A stretch of 64,000 nucleotides of DNA from Hyphomonas sediminis (GTDB lineage: Bacteria; Pseudomonadota; Alphaproteobacteria; Caulobacterales; Hyphomonadaceae), in assembly GCF_019679475.1 (NCBI RefSeq), contig NZ_JAIEZP010000001.1, forward strand, positions 62,001-126,000. The letters are read 5' to 3'. Within the stretch, counting starts at the first letter, position 1, and every line of letters begins with the position of its first letter. Positions 54,306 to 63,634 of the stretch are shown here, piece by piece. The position numbers and the translations under genes are program-made. The notes below the pieces were generated by a model. That model was given only the letters and a program-made list of their open reading frames with translations, was not told where the DNA came from and did no database searches.

Positions 54306-55511
54306 TCAGACGCGCTCGATGATGGTGGCCGTGCCCATGCCGGCGCCAACACAGAGGGTGATGAGGCCGGTTTCCTTGTCGGAGCGCTCAAGCTCGTCCA
54401 GAACCGTGCCGAGGATCATGCCGCCGGTTGCGCCCAGCGGGTGGCCCATCGCAATGGCGCCGCCATTGACGTTCATCTTCTCGTGCGGAATTTCGAGCAG
54501 CTTCATCATCAGCATGACGACAGACGCGAAGGCTTCGTTGAGTTCGTAGATGTCGATGTCGCCAACATTCATGCCGGCTTTCTTCAGCACCTTCTGCGTC
54601 ACATAGGTCGGGCCGGTGAGCATGATGCCCGGCTCCGAACCGATGGAGGCCATGGCGCGGACCTTTGCGCGCGGCTTCAGGCCAAGCGCTTCGCCCATTT
54701 CCTTCGAGCCGAAGAGAACGGCGGACGCGCCATCCACGATGCCCGAGGAGTTGCCGGCGTGGTGAACGTGGTTGATCTTCTCAAGCTCCGGATAGCGCTG
54801 CTTGATGACTTCATCGAAGCCCATCGCGCCCATGCCGGCGAAGGACGGGTCCAGCGCGGCAAGCGATTGCATGGTTGTGTCCGGGCGCATGTGCTCGTCA
54901 TGGGCAAGGCGGATGCCGCCCATCTGATCCTTGACCGGAACGATGGATTTGGAGAAGCGGCCCTCCTTCCAGGCTTGGGCGGCGCGCTTTTGGCTTTCGA
55001 GGGCGAAAGCGTCCACGTCATCCCGGCTGAAGCCGTATTTCGTGGCGATGGTGTCGGCGCCGATGCCCTGGGGCGTGAAGTAGGATTTGAGCGCAATCTG
55101 CGGATCAGCCGACCACGCGCCGCCTGACGCGCCCATGGGCACGCGGCTCATCGATTCAACGCCGCCGCCAATGGCAAAGTCGGCTTCGCCGGCAATGACT
55201 TTTGCCGCCGCCATGTTGCAGGCTTCGAGGCCCGACGCGCAGAAACGGTCAACCTGCACGCCCGCGGTGGTTTCGGCATAGTCCGCGTTCAGAACGGCAA
55301 CGCGCGCGATATCAGCCCCCTGCTCTCCCACCGGAGAGACGCAGCCGAGGACAACATCGTCAACCTTGGACGTGTCGAGGTCATTCCGGTCACGGATGGC
55401 CTGGAGGACCTGTGTGGCAAGGCTGAGCGAGGTGATCTCGTGCAGCGCGCCGGAGGATTTGCCTTTGCCGCGGGGTGTACGCACGGCGTCGTAGATATAG
55501 GCTTCGGGCAT
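54306..55511 (-). CDS. acetyl-CoA C-acyltransferase (thiolase)
   Basis: This 401-residue thiolase has the active-site Cys in [16 protein letters not shown] near residue 90, the His in [17 protein letters not shown] near residue 355, and the second Cys in [11 protein letters not shown] near the C-terminus. In this operon it most likely acts as the 3-ketoacyl-CoA thiolase of beta-oxidation (FadA role), although a biosynthetic acetyl-CoA acetyltransferase role cannot be ruled out. ATG 55511, with AGGAG 7 bases upstream, is preferred over the longer frame. Confidence 0.93.
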   Translation of the reverse strand: MPEAYIYDAVRTPRGKGKSSGALHEITSLSLATQVLQAIRDRNDLDTSKVDDVVLGCVSPVGEQGADIARVAVLNADYAETTAGVQVDRFCASGLEACNMAAAKVIAGEADFAIGGGVESMSRVPMGASGGAWSADPQIALKSYFTPQGIGADTIATKYGFSRDDVDAFALESQKRAAQAWKEGRFSKSIVPVKDQMGGIRLAHDEHMRPDTTMQSLAALDPSFAGMGAMGFDEVIKQRYPELEKINHVHHAGNSSGIVDGASAVLFGSKEMGEALGLKPRAKVRAMASIGSEPGIMLTGPTYVTQKVLKKAGMNVGDIDIYELNEAFASVVMLMMKLLEIPHEKMNVNGGAIAMGHPLGATGGMILGTVLDELERSDKETGLITLCVGAGMGTATIIERV

Positions 55512-55530
55512 GGGGTGGCTCCTTTGGAAG

Positions 55531-55971
55531 TCAGGATCTTGGGGTTTGGGCCGGTGCTTTGGCCGGGTTGAGCGTGAGCGAGGCAGTGGCCCTCGCGGCT
55601 TCCTTGCCGCGGGAGTCGAAAAGGTCGGCCTCGGCGAAAACCATCGCCCGGCCGACATTGCGAAGCCGCGCGGCCACCTCGATGGGGCCAACGCGGACGG
55701 GGCGGAGGAAATGCGTGTGCAAGTCCACCGTGGAAGGGTATTTTGACGTGCCGGCCTTGATGGTCGTCAGCATGCCGATGGCATCATCCATCATGGCAAC
55801 GAGATAGCCGCCCTGGATATAGCCGGCGGGATTTGTGAATTCCGGGCTGCCATTGAACCGGACGCGCGTGGTCATCGCCTTGGCGTCCAGCTCAATGATC
55901 TCAAAGCCAAGGGACACCGAGCTGCGCGCGGGCGTTGGGAAGACTTCGCGGAGCAAGTGCCTGTCTGGCAT
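55531..55971 (-). CDS. PaaI-type hotdog thioesterase
   Basis: This 146-residue hotdog-fold protein has [24 protein letters not shown], with the Gly/Asp motif of PaaI/acyl-CoA thioesterase-like proteins, followed by [36 protein letters not shown]. It should hydrolyse an acyl-CoA, possibly protecting CoA pools when beta-oxidation stalls. It lies between the thiolase and acyl-CoA dehydrogenase genes, 7 bases from the latter, and is co-transcribed. Confidence 0.87.
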   Translation of the reverse strand: MPDRHLLREVFPTPARSSVSLGFEIIELDAKAMTTRVRFNGSPEFTNPAGYIQGGYLVAMMDDAIGMLTTIKAGTSKYPSTVDLHTHFLRPVRVGPIEVAARLRNVGRAMVFAEADLFDSRGKEAARATASLTLNPAKAPAQTPRS

Positions 55972-55978
55972 AATCCCT

Positions 55979-57145
55979 CTACATCGTCCTCGCGATCAGC
56001 ATTTTCATCACTTCGTTGGCGCCGCCATAGATGCGCTGGACGCGGGCGTCGGCATACATCTGGGCGATGGGATATTCATCCATATAGCCGAAGCCGCCAT
56101 GCAGTTGCAGGCACTCGTCGATAATCTTGCATTGCAGATCCGACACCCAGTATTTCGACATCGAGGCGGTGGACGCATCGAGCTCTCCCTTCAGGAGAAG
56201 CTCCGTACAGTGATCTGCGAACACTTTTGCGACAGTCGCCTCGGTCTTGGCTTCGGCGAGCTTGAACTGGGTGTTCTGGAAATCGAAGATGGTCTGGCCG
56301 AACGCCTTGCGGCCTTTGACATAGGCCACCGTCTCATGGATTGCGCGCTCGATCATGCCGACGCCCTGAAGGCCGATGACATGACGCTCCTGCGGCAGTT
56401 TCTGCATGAGCTGGATGAAGCCCTTCCCTTCTTCCCCGCCGAGCAGGTTTTCTGCAGGAACGCGGACTTCATCGAAGAAGAGTTCAGACGTGTCGGCTGC
56501 GTGCTGGCCGACCTTGTCGAGGTTGCGGCCACGGCGGAAACCTTCGGCCTTGTCGGCTTCGACAACAACGATGGAGATGCCCTTGGCGCCCTTGGTCGGA
56601 TCGGTCTTGGCGCAGACGAGGATCAGGTCTGCGGTCTGGCCGTTGGAAATGAAGGTTTTCGAGCCGTTGAGGATGTAGCTGTCGCCATCCTTCTTCGCGG
56701 TCGTTTTCATGCCCTGAAGGTCGGAGCCTGCGCCCGGCTCGGTCATCGCGATGGCGGTGACGAGTTCGCCGGTGCAGATTTTCGGCAACCAGCGCTGCTT
56801 CTGCTCTTCGGTGCCATAGGCGGTGATGTAGGGGGCGATGATGGCGTTGTGCAGGGTGATGCCGAAGCCGTCGATACCCTTCCACTGCTGCTGCTCGATG
56901 ATGATGGCCTCATGGCGGAAATCGCCGCCCGCGCCGCCGTATTCCTCGGGAACCGAAGCGCCGAGCAGGCCCATTTCGCCGGCCTTGGTCCAGATCTCGC
57001 GCGGAACGATGCCGGCCTTGCGCCATTCGGCGACATGCGGGGCGCATTCCTTCTCGAAGAACTGGCCCACGGCATCAGCGAAAATCTCGAGCTCTTCGTC
57101 CTGACGCCAGTTGGCTTTCGGGACGTTCAGCGGGCTCTCATGCAT
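55979..57145 (-). CDS. acyl-CoA dehydrogenase
   Basis: This 388-residue FAD-dependent acyl-CoA dehydrogenase has ALQVQGGYGYMDEYP-like LHGGFGYMDEYPIAQMYADARVQRIYGGANEVMK at the C-terminus, with the region that carries the catalytic base, and CTGELVTAIAMTEPGAGSDLQGMKTTA in the middle. It creates the trans-2,3 double bond that starts each beta-oxidation cycle. GGAGG precedes ATG 57145 by 6 bases. A regulator-like palindrome lies about 40 bases upstream (57182-57209). Confidence 0.92.
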   Translation of the reverse strand: MHESPLNVPKANWRQDEELEIFADAVGQFFEKECAPHVAEWRKAGIVPREIWTKAGEMGLLGASVPEEYGGAGGDFRHEAIIIEQQQWKGIDGFGITLHNAIIAPYITAYGTEEQKQRWLPKICTGELVTAIAMTEPGAGSDLQGMKTTAKKDGDSYILNGSKTFISNGQTADLILVCAKTDPTKGAKGISIVVVEADKAEGFRRGRNLDKVGQHAADTSELFFDEVRVPAENLLGGEEGKGFIQLMQKLPQERHVIGLQGVGMIERAIHETVAYVKGRKAFGQTIFDFQNTQFKLAEAKTEATVAKVFADHCTELLLKGELDASTASMSKYWVSDLQCKIIDECLQLHGGFGYMDEYPIAQMYADARVQRIYGGANEVMKMLIARTM

Positions 57146-57181
57146 CGGTATCCTCCACTTCGTGTCGCGGCGTCAGGTTGC

Positions 57182-57209
57182 CGCTTACGTTCACGTCAGC
57201 ATGTAAGCG
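57182..57209. promoter_or_regulatory. operator-like palindrome upstream of acyl-CoA dehydrogenase
   Basis: A perfect inverted repeat CGCTTAC (57182-57188) / GTAAGCG (57203-57209) encloses a TTACGTTCACGT box (57185-57196). The same 12-base box with one change occurs upstream of the MerR gene (59702-59713, reverse strand). ACGT-core palindromes are the binding type of LiuR-like MerR regulators of fatty/branched acid catabolism. Confidence 0.6.
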
Positions 57210-57255
57210 TGGCGGCCCGGATTCTCCAGCCGTGCCGCCACGTCAGGACTGCGCC

Positions 57256-59040
57256 TCAGAACTCGGCTGCTTCCAGCGCCATCATGGCGCCAGCGCCGGT
57301 CTTCACCTTGGCGAGGTGGGCGGCCGCATCGGGCAGCATCCGCTCGACAAAATAGCGGCCGGTGGCAAGCTTGGCGGTGTAGAACGGGTCGCCCGCGTCC
57401 TTCTTCTCCAGCGAGAGTTTTGCCATGCGTGCCCACATATAGGCGAGCGCCGTGAGGCCCATCAGGTGCAGGTAGTCATGGCTGGAGGCGCCGGCATTGT
57501 TGAAGTCGCTCATGCCGTTTTGCATCAGCCACATTGTGCCATCCTGCAGCTGGGCGCGAACGGTTTTCAGGCCCTCGATATAGGGCTCGAGACCTTCCAT
57601 CTTTTCGTTCTCGGCGATGAACTCGTCCATCTCGCCGAAGAAGGAGAAGACAGCGCGGCCGCCATTGGCGCCGAGCTTGCGGCCGACGAGATCGAGCGCC
57701 TGAACGCCGTTCGTGCCTTCATAGATGAGGGTGATGCGGCAATCGCGGACGACCTGCTCCAGGCCCCATTCGCGCGTGAAGCCCGAGCCGCCATGGATCT
57801 GCAGGCCAAGGTTTGCACTCTCATAGCCCTTATGGGTGAGATAGGCTTTCACCACCGGTGTCAGCAGGGCCATATAGTCCCCTGCCTTCTCGCGCACTTT
57901 TTCGTCCGGCGATTTGTGTTGCAGGTCCCCCTGGAAGGCCATCCAGTAGGCGAAGGCGCGGGCGCCCTCAATGAACGCCTTCTGCTCCAGCAGCATGCGG
58001 CGCACATCCGGATGGACGATGATCGGGTCGGCAGGTTTTTCCGGAGCCTGCGCGCCGGTCAGCGAGCGGCCCTGGACGCGGTCTTTGGCGAAGTCGAGCG
58101 AGTTCTGATAGGCGAGCTCTGCCTGCGACAGGCCCTGCAGACCGACGCCAAGGCGCGCTTCGTTCATCATCACGAACATGGTGCGCATGCCCTTGTGTTC
58201 TTCCCCGACCAGCCAGCCGGTGGCGCCGTCATGGTTCATCACGCAGGTCGCGTTGCCGTGGATGCCCATCTTCTCTTCAAGGCCGCCGCAGAAGACCGGG
58301 TTGCGCTCGCCGAGGCTGCCATCCTCGTTGACCAGGAACTTCGGCACCAGGAAGAGCGAGATGCCCTTGATGCCTTCCGGGCCGCCCTCGATACGGGCAA
58401 GGACAAGGTGAATCACGTTTTCGGTGAGGTCCTGCTCGCCGCCGGAAATCCAGATCTTCTGGCCGGTGATCTTGTAGGTGCCGTCTGGCTGCGGGACGGC
58501 TTTGGTCTTGATGAGGCCGAGGTCCGTGCCGCAATGGGGCTCGGTCAGGTTCATCGTGCCGGCCCATTCGGCAGAGGCCATCTTGGGGCCGTACTTGGCT
58601 TTCAGCTCGTCCGAGCCGCCGGCCATCAGTGCCTGGAAGGCGCCGTGCGTGAGGCCCGGATACATGCCGAACGCCATGTTCGAGGCCGAGACCATCTCAG
58701 TCCAGGCAATATTGACGACATGGGGAAGCCCCTGCCCGCCCATTTCCGGATCGGTCGCCAGCAGCGGCCAGCCATTCTCGACCAGCTGTTTGTAGGCATC
58801 GGGGAAACCGTCAGGGGTCTTCACGCTCGCATCGGCATTGCGCTTGCAGCCTTGCTTGTCGCCCACGGCGTTCAGCGGGAACAGGACGTTCTTGGCGAAT
58901 TTCGCGCCTTCATCGAGGATCTGGTCGATCGTTTCTGGCGTCGCATCGGCAAAGCCGGGAAGGTTCGCATGGTTCTGCAGCTGCAGCACTTCATGAAGCA
59001 CGAACTGCATGTCGCGGACGGGGGCGTCATAACGGGGCAT
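57256..59040 (-). CDS. acyl-CoA dehydrogenase, large (DmdC/FadE-like)
   Basis: This 594-residue protein is an acyl-CoA dehydrogenase of the long type with an extra C-terminal domain. It begins with a short N-terminal extension before VLQLQNHANLPGF, has WAGTMNLTEPHCGTDLGLIKTKA in the core, and carries IYEGTNGVQALDLVGRKLGANGG, the segment with the catalytic Glu of this branch. The length and the extra domain fit FadE-type or 3-methylmercaptopropionyl-CoA dehydrogenase (DmdC)-like enzymes; the substrate cannot be fixed. It lies upstream of the other dehydrogenase, separated by about 110 bases. Confidence 0.9.
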   Translation of the reverse strand: MPRYDAPVRDMQFVLHEVLQLQNHANLPGFADATPETIDQILDEGAKFAKNVLFPLNAVGDKQGCKRNADASVKTPDGFPDAYKQLVENGWPLLATDPEMGGQGLPHVVNIAWTEMVSASNMAFGMYPGLTHGAFQALMAGGSDELKAKYGPKMASAEWAGTMNLTEPHCGTDLGLIKTKAVPQPDGTYKITGQKIWISGGEQDLTENVIHLVLARIEGGPEGIKGISLFLVPKFLVNEDGSLGERNPVFCGGLEEKMGIHGNATCVMNHDGATGWLVGEEHKGMRTMFVMMNEARLGVGLQGLSQAELAYQNSLDFAKDRVQGRSLTGAQAPEKPADPIIVHPDVRRMLLEQKAFIEGARAFAYWMAFQGDLQHKSPDEKVREKAGDYMALLTPVVKAYLTHKGYESANLGLQIHGGSGFTREWGLEQVVRDCRITLIYEGTNGVQALDLVGRKLGANGGRAVFSFFGEMDEFIAENEKMEGLEPYIEGLKTVRAQLQDGTMWLMQNGMSDFNNAGASSHDYLHLMGLTALAYMWARMAKLSLEKKDAGDPFYTAKLATGRYFVERMLPDAAAHLAKVKTGAGAMMALEAAEF

Positions 59041-59088
59041 CTTGGAAGGCTCCTCGATTGGAAAAGGTTTGACGCCTTAAATGGCAAA

Positions 59089-59116
59089 GCGTGTTGGAAA
59101 AGTCATTCCAACACGC
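59089..59116 (-). terminator. intergenic hairpin between MerR and dehydrogenase genes
   Basis: A perfect 11-bp stem GCGTGTTGGAA / TTCCAACACGC with a 6-base loop is followed by only three T's. It may end or reduce transcription from the MerR gene into the dehydrogenase operon. Confidence 0.6.
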
Positions 59117-59149
59117 TCCGTTATCTTCAAAATTGTCAGTAGTGAAGTA

Positions 59150-59629
59150 TCAGACTTCGTCGAGCTGCTTCCGGGCGACCTGCTCGTAAGCGGCTGCCTG
59201 ACGCTTGGTTTCTTCGGACGGGCCGGGATTTTCGACGATGCCCTGCAGCCAGTCGATGCCCTTATAAAGCTCGGTCAGGGCGGTATCGATGTCCTGGCGC
59301 TGGACTTCGAGTTCGCGGGCCTGCTTGCGGAACTTCTCCAGCATCATGCGCGTCTGGGCGCGTTTGCCGTCATTCAGGGCGTACAGGTCAAGGATTTCGC
59401 GGATATCGGCCAGCGGAAGGCCGAGGCGCTTCAGGCGGACGATAATGGTGAGGCGTGCGCGGTCGCGGTTGGAATACAGGCGCATCATGCCGTCGCGGGC
59501 CGGATGCAGCATGTCCTTGTCTTCGTAGAAGCGCAGGGCGCGGGGGGTAACCCCAAACTCGCGGGCAAGCTCGGAGATCGTGTAAGTACGTGATTCTGCA
59601 GCAGAAATCGATGAGGTGGGCTTGTGCAT
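59150..59629 (-). CDS. MerR-family transcriptional regulator (LiuR-like)
   Basis: This 159-residue regulator has a winged helix DNA-binding domain (TYTISELAREFGVTPRALRFYEDKDML, then RLYSNRDRARLTIIVRLKRLGL) and a coiled-coil dimerisation helix, but no obvious effector domain. The position next to acyl-CoA dehydrogenase genes fits LiuR-type control of fatty or branched-chain acid catabolism. Box-like sequences precede its own start (59692-59737) and the dehydrogenase at 57145, so autoregulation is likely. GGGAGA precedes the ATG. Confidence 0.88.
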   Translation of the reverse strand: MHKPTSSISAAESRTYTISELAREFGVTPRALRFYEDKDMLHPARDGMMRLYSNRDRARLTIIVRLKRLGLPLADIREILDLYALNDGKRAQTRMMLEKFRKQARELEVQRQDIDTALTELYKGIDWLQGIVENPGPSEETKRQAAAYEQVARKQLDEV

Positions 59630-59691
59630 GGCTGTCTCCCTTGATGTGCAGTTTTTATTATTCTTATTATTAGTCAGGGCAGACTATCCGG

Positions 59692-59737
59692 GTTTCCGCG
59701 AACGTCAACGTAAATTTCCGCTTACGCGAACGGAAAC
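59692..59737. promoter_or_regulatory. operator-like region upstream of the MerR gene
   Basis: GTTTCCG (59692-59698) and CGGAAAC (59731-59737) form a 7-bp inverted repeat that encloses two GCGAACG direct copies and the ACGTCAACGTAA box (59702-59713). On the minus strand, TTGACG within the box can serve as a -35 element about 16 bases from TAGTCT. This arrangement suits MerR-type autoregulation. Confidence 0.5.
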
Positions 59738-59795
59738 TGTTGGCAGGGCACCTGTCAGCATTCCACAACTGCCCTAATCCCCGGAATTAACAGAA

Positions 59796-59810
59796 TTAAC
59801 GCGCCCTTAA
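59796..59810. promoter_or_regulatory. CtrA-type box upstream of the podJ-like gene
   Basis: TTAA (59796-59799), seven bases, TTAA (59807-59810) matches the CtrA consensus TTAA-N7-TTAA. An additional TTAA lies at 59787 and TTAAC at 59860. The box is about 90 bases before the start codon of the polarity gene. Confidence 0.5.
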
Positions 59811-59900
59811 GGGAATGCGCCGCATTTCTGGACAAGTATGAACAAATAGGCCGCTCGCCTTAACCTGGCTGGGCGGCTGACTGCGCAAGGAGTGGGCGCA

Positions 59901-62900
59901 ATGAGCCAGACGGGACCCTGGAGCGTAAAGGGAATCGACCAGCGAGCCCGCGAGGCGGCGCGCGAAGCCGCCATGGCGGAAGGGATTACGCTGGGCGAAT
60001 ACCTGAACCGCCTGCTGATGGCGGCCGAGGATACTCAATATGATGAGTACCGCGCATCTTATGACGGTCCCAGCTATGGCCAACCGACCTACCGCAATCC
60101 GCCACGTCAGGCCCGCCCGGACTATCGCGGCGAATACCGCGCCGATCCCCGCCCCCAGCAGGACGCTGCCTCTGCGCTGGAACGCCTGTCACGCCGCATC
60201 GAAGCAACCGAGGCACGCTCGACCCTGGCCATCACCGGCATTGACCACACAGTGCTCGGCCTGGTCGCCCGCATCCAGAACACCGAACAGACCAATGCCG
60301 CCGTTGCAGGCCATGTCGAAGGCCTGATCGAAGAAATGCGCGCCACGCATGAGGCGCTGCAGGCCAAAGTCCGCCGAATGGAGCAGGATGAAGCAGGCAA
60401 GCAGAACCTTGACGCGCTCAAAGCGCTTGAGGCTGCGCTCGGGAAACTGGCTGACCATGTCTATGAAGAAGCCGAGCTGACGCAGAATGAGGCACTCGCA
60501 ATCAAAGGCCGTGTGGAGTCCGGCTTCGGCGATCTCACCGAACGGGTTGAGAGCATGGAGACGAAAGTCTCCAGCTCGCTCTCAGAAACCGCCGCGCGTA
60601 TCGACCGCGCTGTCGAGCAGGCAGAGCAGCGCGCCGAAGGCGTAACCCGCCACCTTTCCGAACGCCTCGGCAAGCTGGAAACCGATTTCGAGGACCAAGC
60701 CGTCCAGATCGAAGCCAGCGTCAACGCACGCATCGACGACCTTGAACTGCAGACCAGCGCACGCCTAGCTGATGCTCAGAAGGCGGAAGAGCGCCTGACT
60801 GCCGTTGAGGACGATGTTTCGGGCGCGCTGACCTCAATGGAAGCGACACTGCTGCGCGTGCAGGAACGGCTGAACCGCGCGGAAACAACAACAGATACGG
60901 CCCTCAAGGGGCTGGAATCGACCTTCGCATCGCTGGATGAGCGTATCGACGCTGTCGCCAAATCGGTTGATCCAGAACTGGCAGAGCGCCTGCGCAAGGA
61001 ATTCGAGGCCCGCTTCGAAGACATCGCACAGATGGTCCGCTCGACCGTCGACAATGCGCGCGAGGAGATGGCGAGCGAAATCTCACGCGCCGCCGAACAG
61101 GACGCGGAAGCAGAAAATCTGCTTCGAACCGAGATCGGTGATCTCAAGGCCCGCCTCGCCGAAGTGGAAGCCCGCGATCCCGAAGACATGACGGCAGGCG
61201 TGCGCGAAGAGATCGAGCGCCTTGGCACGACTGTGACCGAGCGCATGGACGCGTTGGCTGAGCACGTCGAAACGCGGCTGGAAGAAAGCGAGATCCGCAG
61301 CGCTGAGGCCATCGAACAGGTGGGTGAGCAGGTGACCGTCGCGGCTGTGCGCCTGCAGAAACGTCAGGACGAAGCCCTGTCTGCACTGGCACAGGAAATT
61401 GAGGCCAGTCGCCAGACGACCGATGCGCGCCTCTCCGACGCGCTCGCCAGCGTCTCTGAACGTCTCGAAGAGATCCACAGTCAGTCGACCGAGTCGCTTT
61501 CGCCAGTGCAGCGCGCCATCGCCGCACTCGCCACACGCCTCGAGAGCCTGGAGGCTTTCACCGTGCCGCCCGGCACGGAGCTGCCGCCACCGCAATTGCT
61601 GCCGGAACCACCTTCTTCGTACACAGAAGAAGTCAACCCGACGGTCTTCGCGGAAGAGCCCCCCCCTCCCCCGGCGGATCTGGCCGAGGACGATGCCGAG
61701 GATTTCGAAGCGGGCGTCAGCTTCGAAGACCTGCTCACGCCCCCCGAGGCCTCCGCGGAGGCCGAGTTCAGCACCGGATTTGCCGACTGGGACAAGCCGC
61801 AGGAAGAAACCGTTGACAAGGCCCCCGAAGAAGAAAGCCCCTATGGCGCAGACTTCGATGCGATCCGGGCCGCCGTTGAACGCCTGAGCTCGGTAACGAG
61901 CGGCGCACAGCCTGAAGAAGCCCCAGAGGCAGAGGCTCCGGCCCAAGAGGAAGCGGGCAGCGCTTATGCCGAAGCAGCAGACGACCATTCAGAAGACGAT
62001 GTCTTCGATGATGCGTTTGAAGATGACTTCGTCGCCGGCATCGGCGCGGACGATGCCTTCACGGCAGGCCCGCCGGACGCGTTTGCCGAAGACGAGGAAG
62101 ACTACGATCCACTGGCCGAACTTGCCGGGCTGGAAGAGGCCCGCAGCGAGGCGCGCGAGTCCGATATTTTCGATAGCGAAGATATCGACACCGGCTTTGT
62201 TGCAGACGCCGCACCGGAAGAAGACGAAGCCGGCCTGATCGACACGCTCGACAATGCCGTGGCTGACCGCGACGCAGAGACGAGCGACTATATCGCCCGC
62301 GCTCGCCGCGCAGCGCTTGCCGCCGCAGACCCCCAGTCAAAAGCGCGCCTTCTGCCGGGCAATCAGCCCAAACAGAAAAGCCGCGGCAGCGCGCGTGCGC
62401 CGTTGCTGATCGCTGCATCTGCCGCAGTGCTGACCGGCGCAGCGGCGGGTGGCTACATCTATCTGCGCGGCAAGCAGCCCCATGCGCCCACAATTTCCGG
62501 CCCTATCGACACATATCTCGACCCGGTCTTCGCGGCAGCTCCGCCAGCTGAAGAAACATACACCGAGTTCGCCGCCATCGACGACATGGCGATGGGAGCC
62601 GTTGCCGAAGAAGAAGAGCTCTTCGACAGCGCCGAGGGCGCAATCGAGGAAGACATCTTCGGATCGCCGGAAGCTGGCATGCAGGAGGCTGCCGAGACGT
62701 CGATCCCGGTGGTCGAGGCTGCCGCCCAACAAGTCACCGCCCCCGCTACAGCGCCAGTCGAAACGCTGGCCTCGCTGAACCCGCCCAAGGCGGCAAGTTA
62801 TCCGCAGATCCCGGCCGTCGTCACGATCGAGTCCGAGGCGAACGCGGGCAACGCCATTGCCCAATACCAATTGGCACGCAGCCAGATGGCAGATGGCGAC

Positions 62901-63623
62901 CTTGACGCTGCCGTGCCGCTCCTGCGCCGCGCCGCGCTCAAAGGCATGGCGCCGGCTCAGTATGATCTGGGCAAGCTCTATGAGCAGGGTCTTGGCGTCG
63001 ACCAGGACATGGTTGAGGCACGCAGCCTCGTCGCCAAGGCAGCTGACGCTGGCCATGTCGGCGCGATGTATGATCTTGCGCTCTTTATGGCGGAAGGCGA
63101 AGGCGGCGATCTTGACGAAGCCGGCGCCGTCCAGTGGTTCCGCAAGGCTGCAGATCACGGCTTCCTCGACGCGCAGTATAATCTGGGCGTGATGTATGCA
63201 GAAGGGATCGGTACACAGCAGGATCTCGCCGAGGCGCTTTACTGGTTCGATCTTGCCTCACGCGGCGGCGACAACGGCGCGAAGCTGGAAGTTGGCCATC
63301 TGACATCCCGCCTGCCCGCCGAGACGGTTGCAGACGTAGCGGAGGCTGCCAGCAACTGGACGGAGTTGCCGAGCATCGCGATTGCCAATGGCCGCTTTGG
63401 TGCTCAGCGCTGGAACACTGGCAATCCGCTCCAGGTGCAAGCCGTGCAAACTGCGCTGTCGCGCCTCGGCTTCCTTTCCGGGGAAGCGGACGGCGTACTT
63501 GGTCCGCAGACGGCAAACGCCATTCGCGCCTATCAGAACAGCGAAGCCTTGCCGGCAACGGGCACGGTTACGCCGGAGCTGATCGAACGCCTCAACGCCG
63601 GCGCCGTGCGCGGTCGGGGCTGA
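59901..63623 (+). CDS. podJ: PodJ-like polarity / Sel1-repeat membrane protein
   Basis: This 1240-residue protein has the architecture of Caulobacter PodJ. An N-terminal conserved patch (GPWSVKGIDQRAREAAREAA, then EGITLGEYLNRLL) is followed by a long coiled coil (about 90-560), an acidic Pro-rich region (about 560-810) and a single transmembrane helix (about 833-856). The periplasmic part has Sel1 repeats (about 976-1123, e.g. AQYDLGKLYEQGLGV and AQYNLGVMYAEGIGT) and a peptidoglycan-binding domain near 1171-1233. PodJ localises polar proteins at the new pole. AAGGAG lies 8 bases before ATG 59901. It is longer than Caulobacter PodJ and the assignment rests on architecture. Confidence 0.85.
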   Translation: MSQTGPWSVKGIDQRAREAAREAAMAEGITLGEYLNRLLMAAEDTQYDEYRASYDGPSYGQPTYRNPPRQARPDYRGEYRADPRPQQDAASALERLSRRIEATEARSTLAITGIDHTVLGLVARIQNTEQTNAAVAGHVEGLIEEMRATHEALQAKVRRMEQDEAGKQNLDALKALEAALGKLADHVYEEAELTQNEALAIKGRVESGFGDLTERVESMETKVSSSLSETAARIDRAVEQAEQRAEGVTRHLSERLGKLETDFEDQAVQIEASVNARIDDLELQTSARLADAQKAEERLTAVEDDVSGALTSMEATLLRVQERLNRAETTTDTALKGLESTFASLDERIDAVAKSVDPELAERLRKEFEARFEDIAQMVRSTVDNAREEMASEISRAAEQDAEAENLLRTEIGDLKARLAEVEARDPEDMTAGVREEIERLGTTVTERMDALAEHVETRLEESEIRSAEAIEQVGEQVTVAAVRLQKRQDEALSALAQEIEASRQTTDARLSDALASVSERLEEIHSQSTESLSPVQRAIAALATRLESLEAFTVPPGTELPPPQLLPEPPSSYTEEVNPTVFAEEPPPPPADLAEDDAEDFEAGVSFEDLLTPPEASAEAEFSTGFADWDKPQEETVDKAPEEESPYGADFDAIRAAVERLSSVTSGAQPEEAPEAEAPAQEEAGSAYAEAADDHSEDDVFDDAFEDDFVAGIGADDAFTAGPPDAFAEDEEDYDPLAELAGLEEARSEARESDIFDSEDIDTGFVADAAPEEDEAGLIDTLDNAVADRDAETSDYIARARRAALAAADPQSKARLLPGNQPKQKSRGSARAPLLIAASAAVLTGAAAGGYIYLRGKQPHAPTISGPIDTYLDPVFAAAPPAEETYTEFAAIDDMAMGAVAEEEELFDSAEGAIEEDIFGSPEAGMQEAAETSIPVVEAAAQQVTAPATAPVETLASLNPPKAASYPQIPAVVTIESEANAGNAIAQYQLARSQMADGDLDAAVPLLRRAALKGMAPAQYDLGKLYEQGLGVDQDMVEARSLVAKAADAGHVGAMYDLALFMAEGEGGDLDEAGAVQWFRKAADHGFLDAQYNLGVMYAEGIGTQQDLAEALYWFDLASRGGDNGAKLEVGHLTSRLPAETVADVAEAASNWTELPSIAIANGRFGAQRWNTGNPLQVQAVQTALSRLGFLSGEADGVLGPQTANAIRAYQNSEALPATGTVTPELIERLNAGAVRGRG

Positions 63624-63634
63624 GGCGCTTCAGC

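Noticed and set aside
57178-59142. 654-codon frame opposite the long acyl-CoA dehydrogenase
   Set aside because: It is a shadow of the acyl-CoA dehydrogenase, with no start context or family motif.
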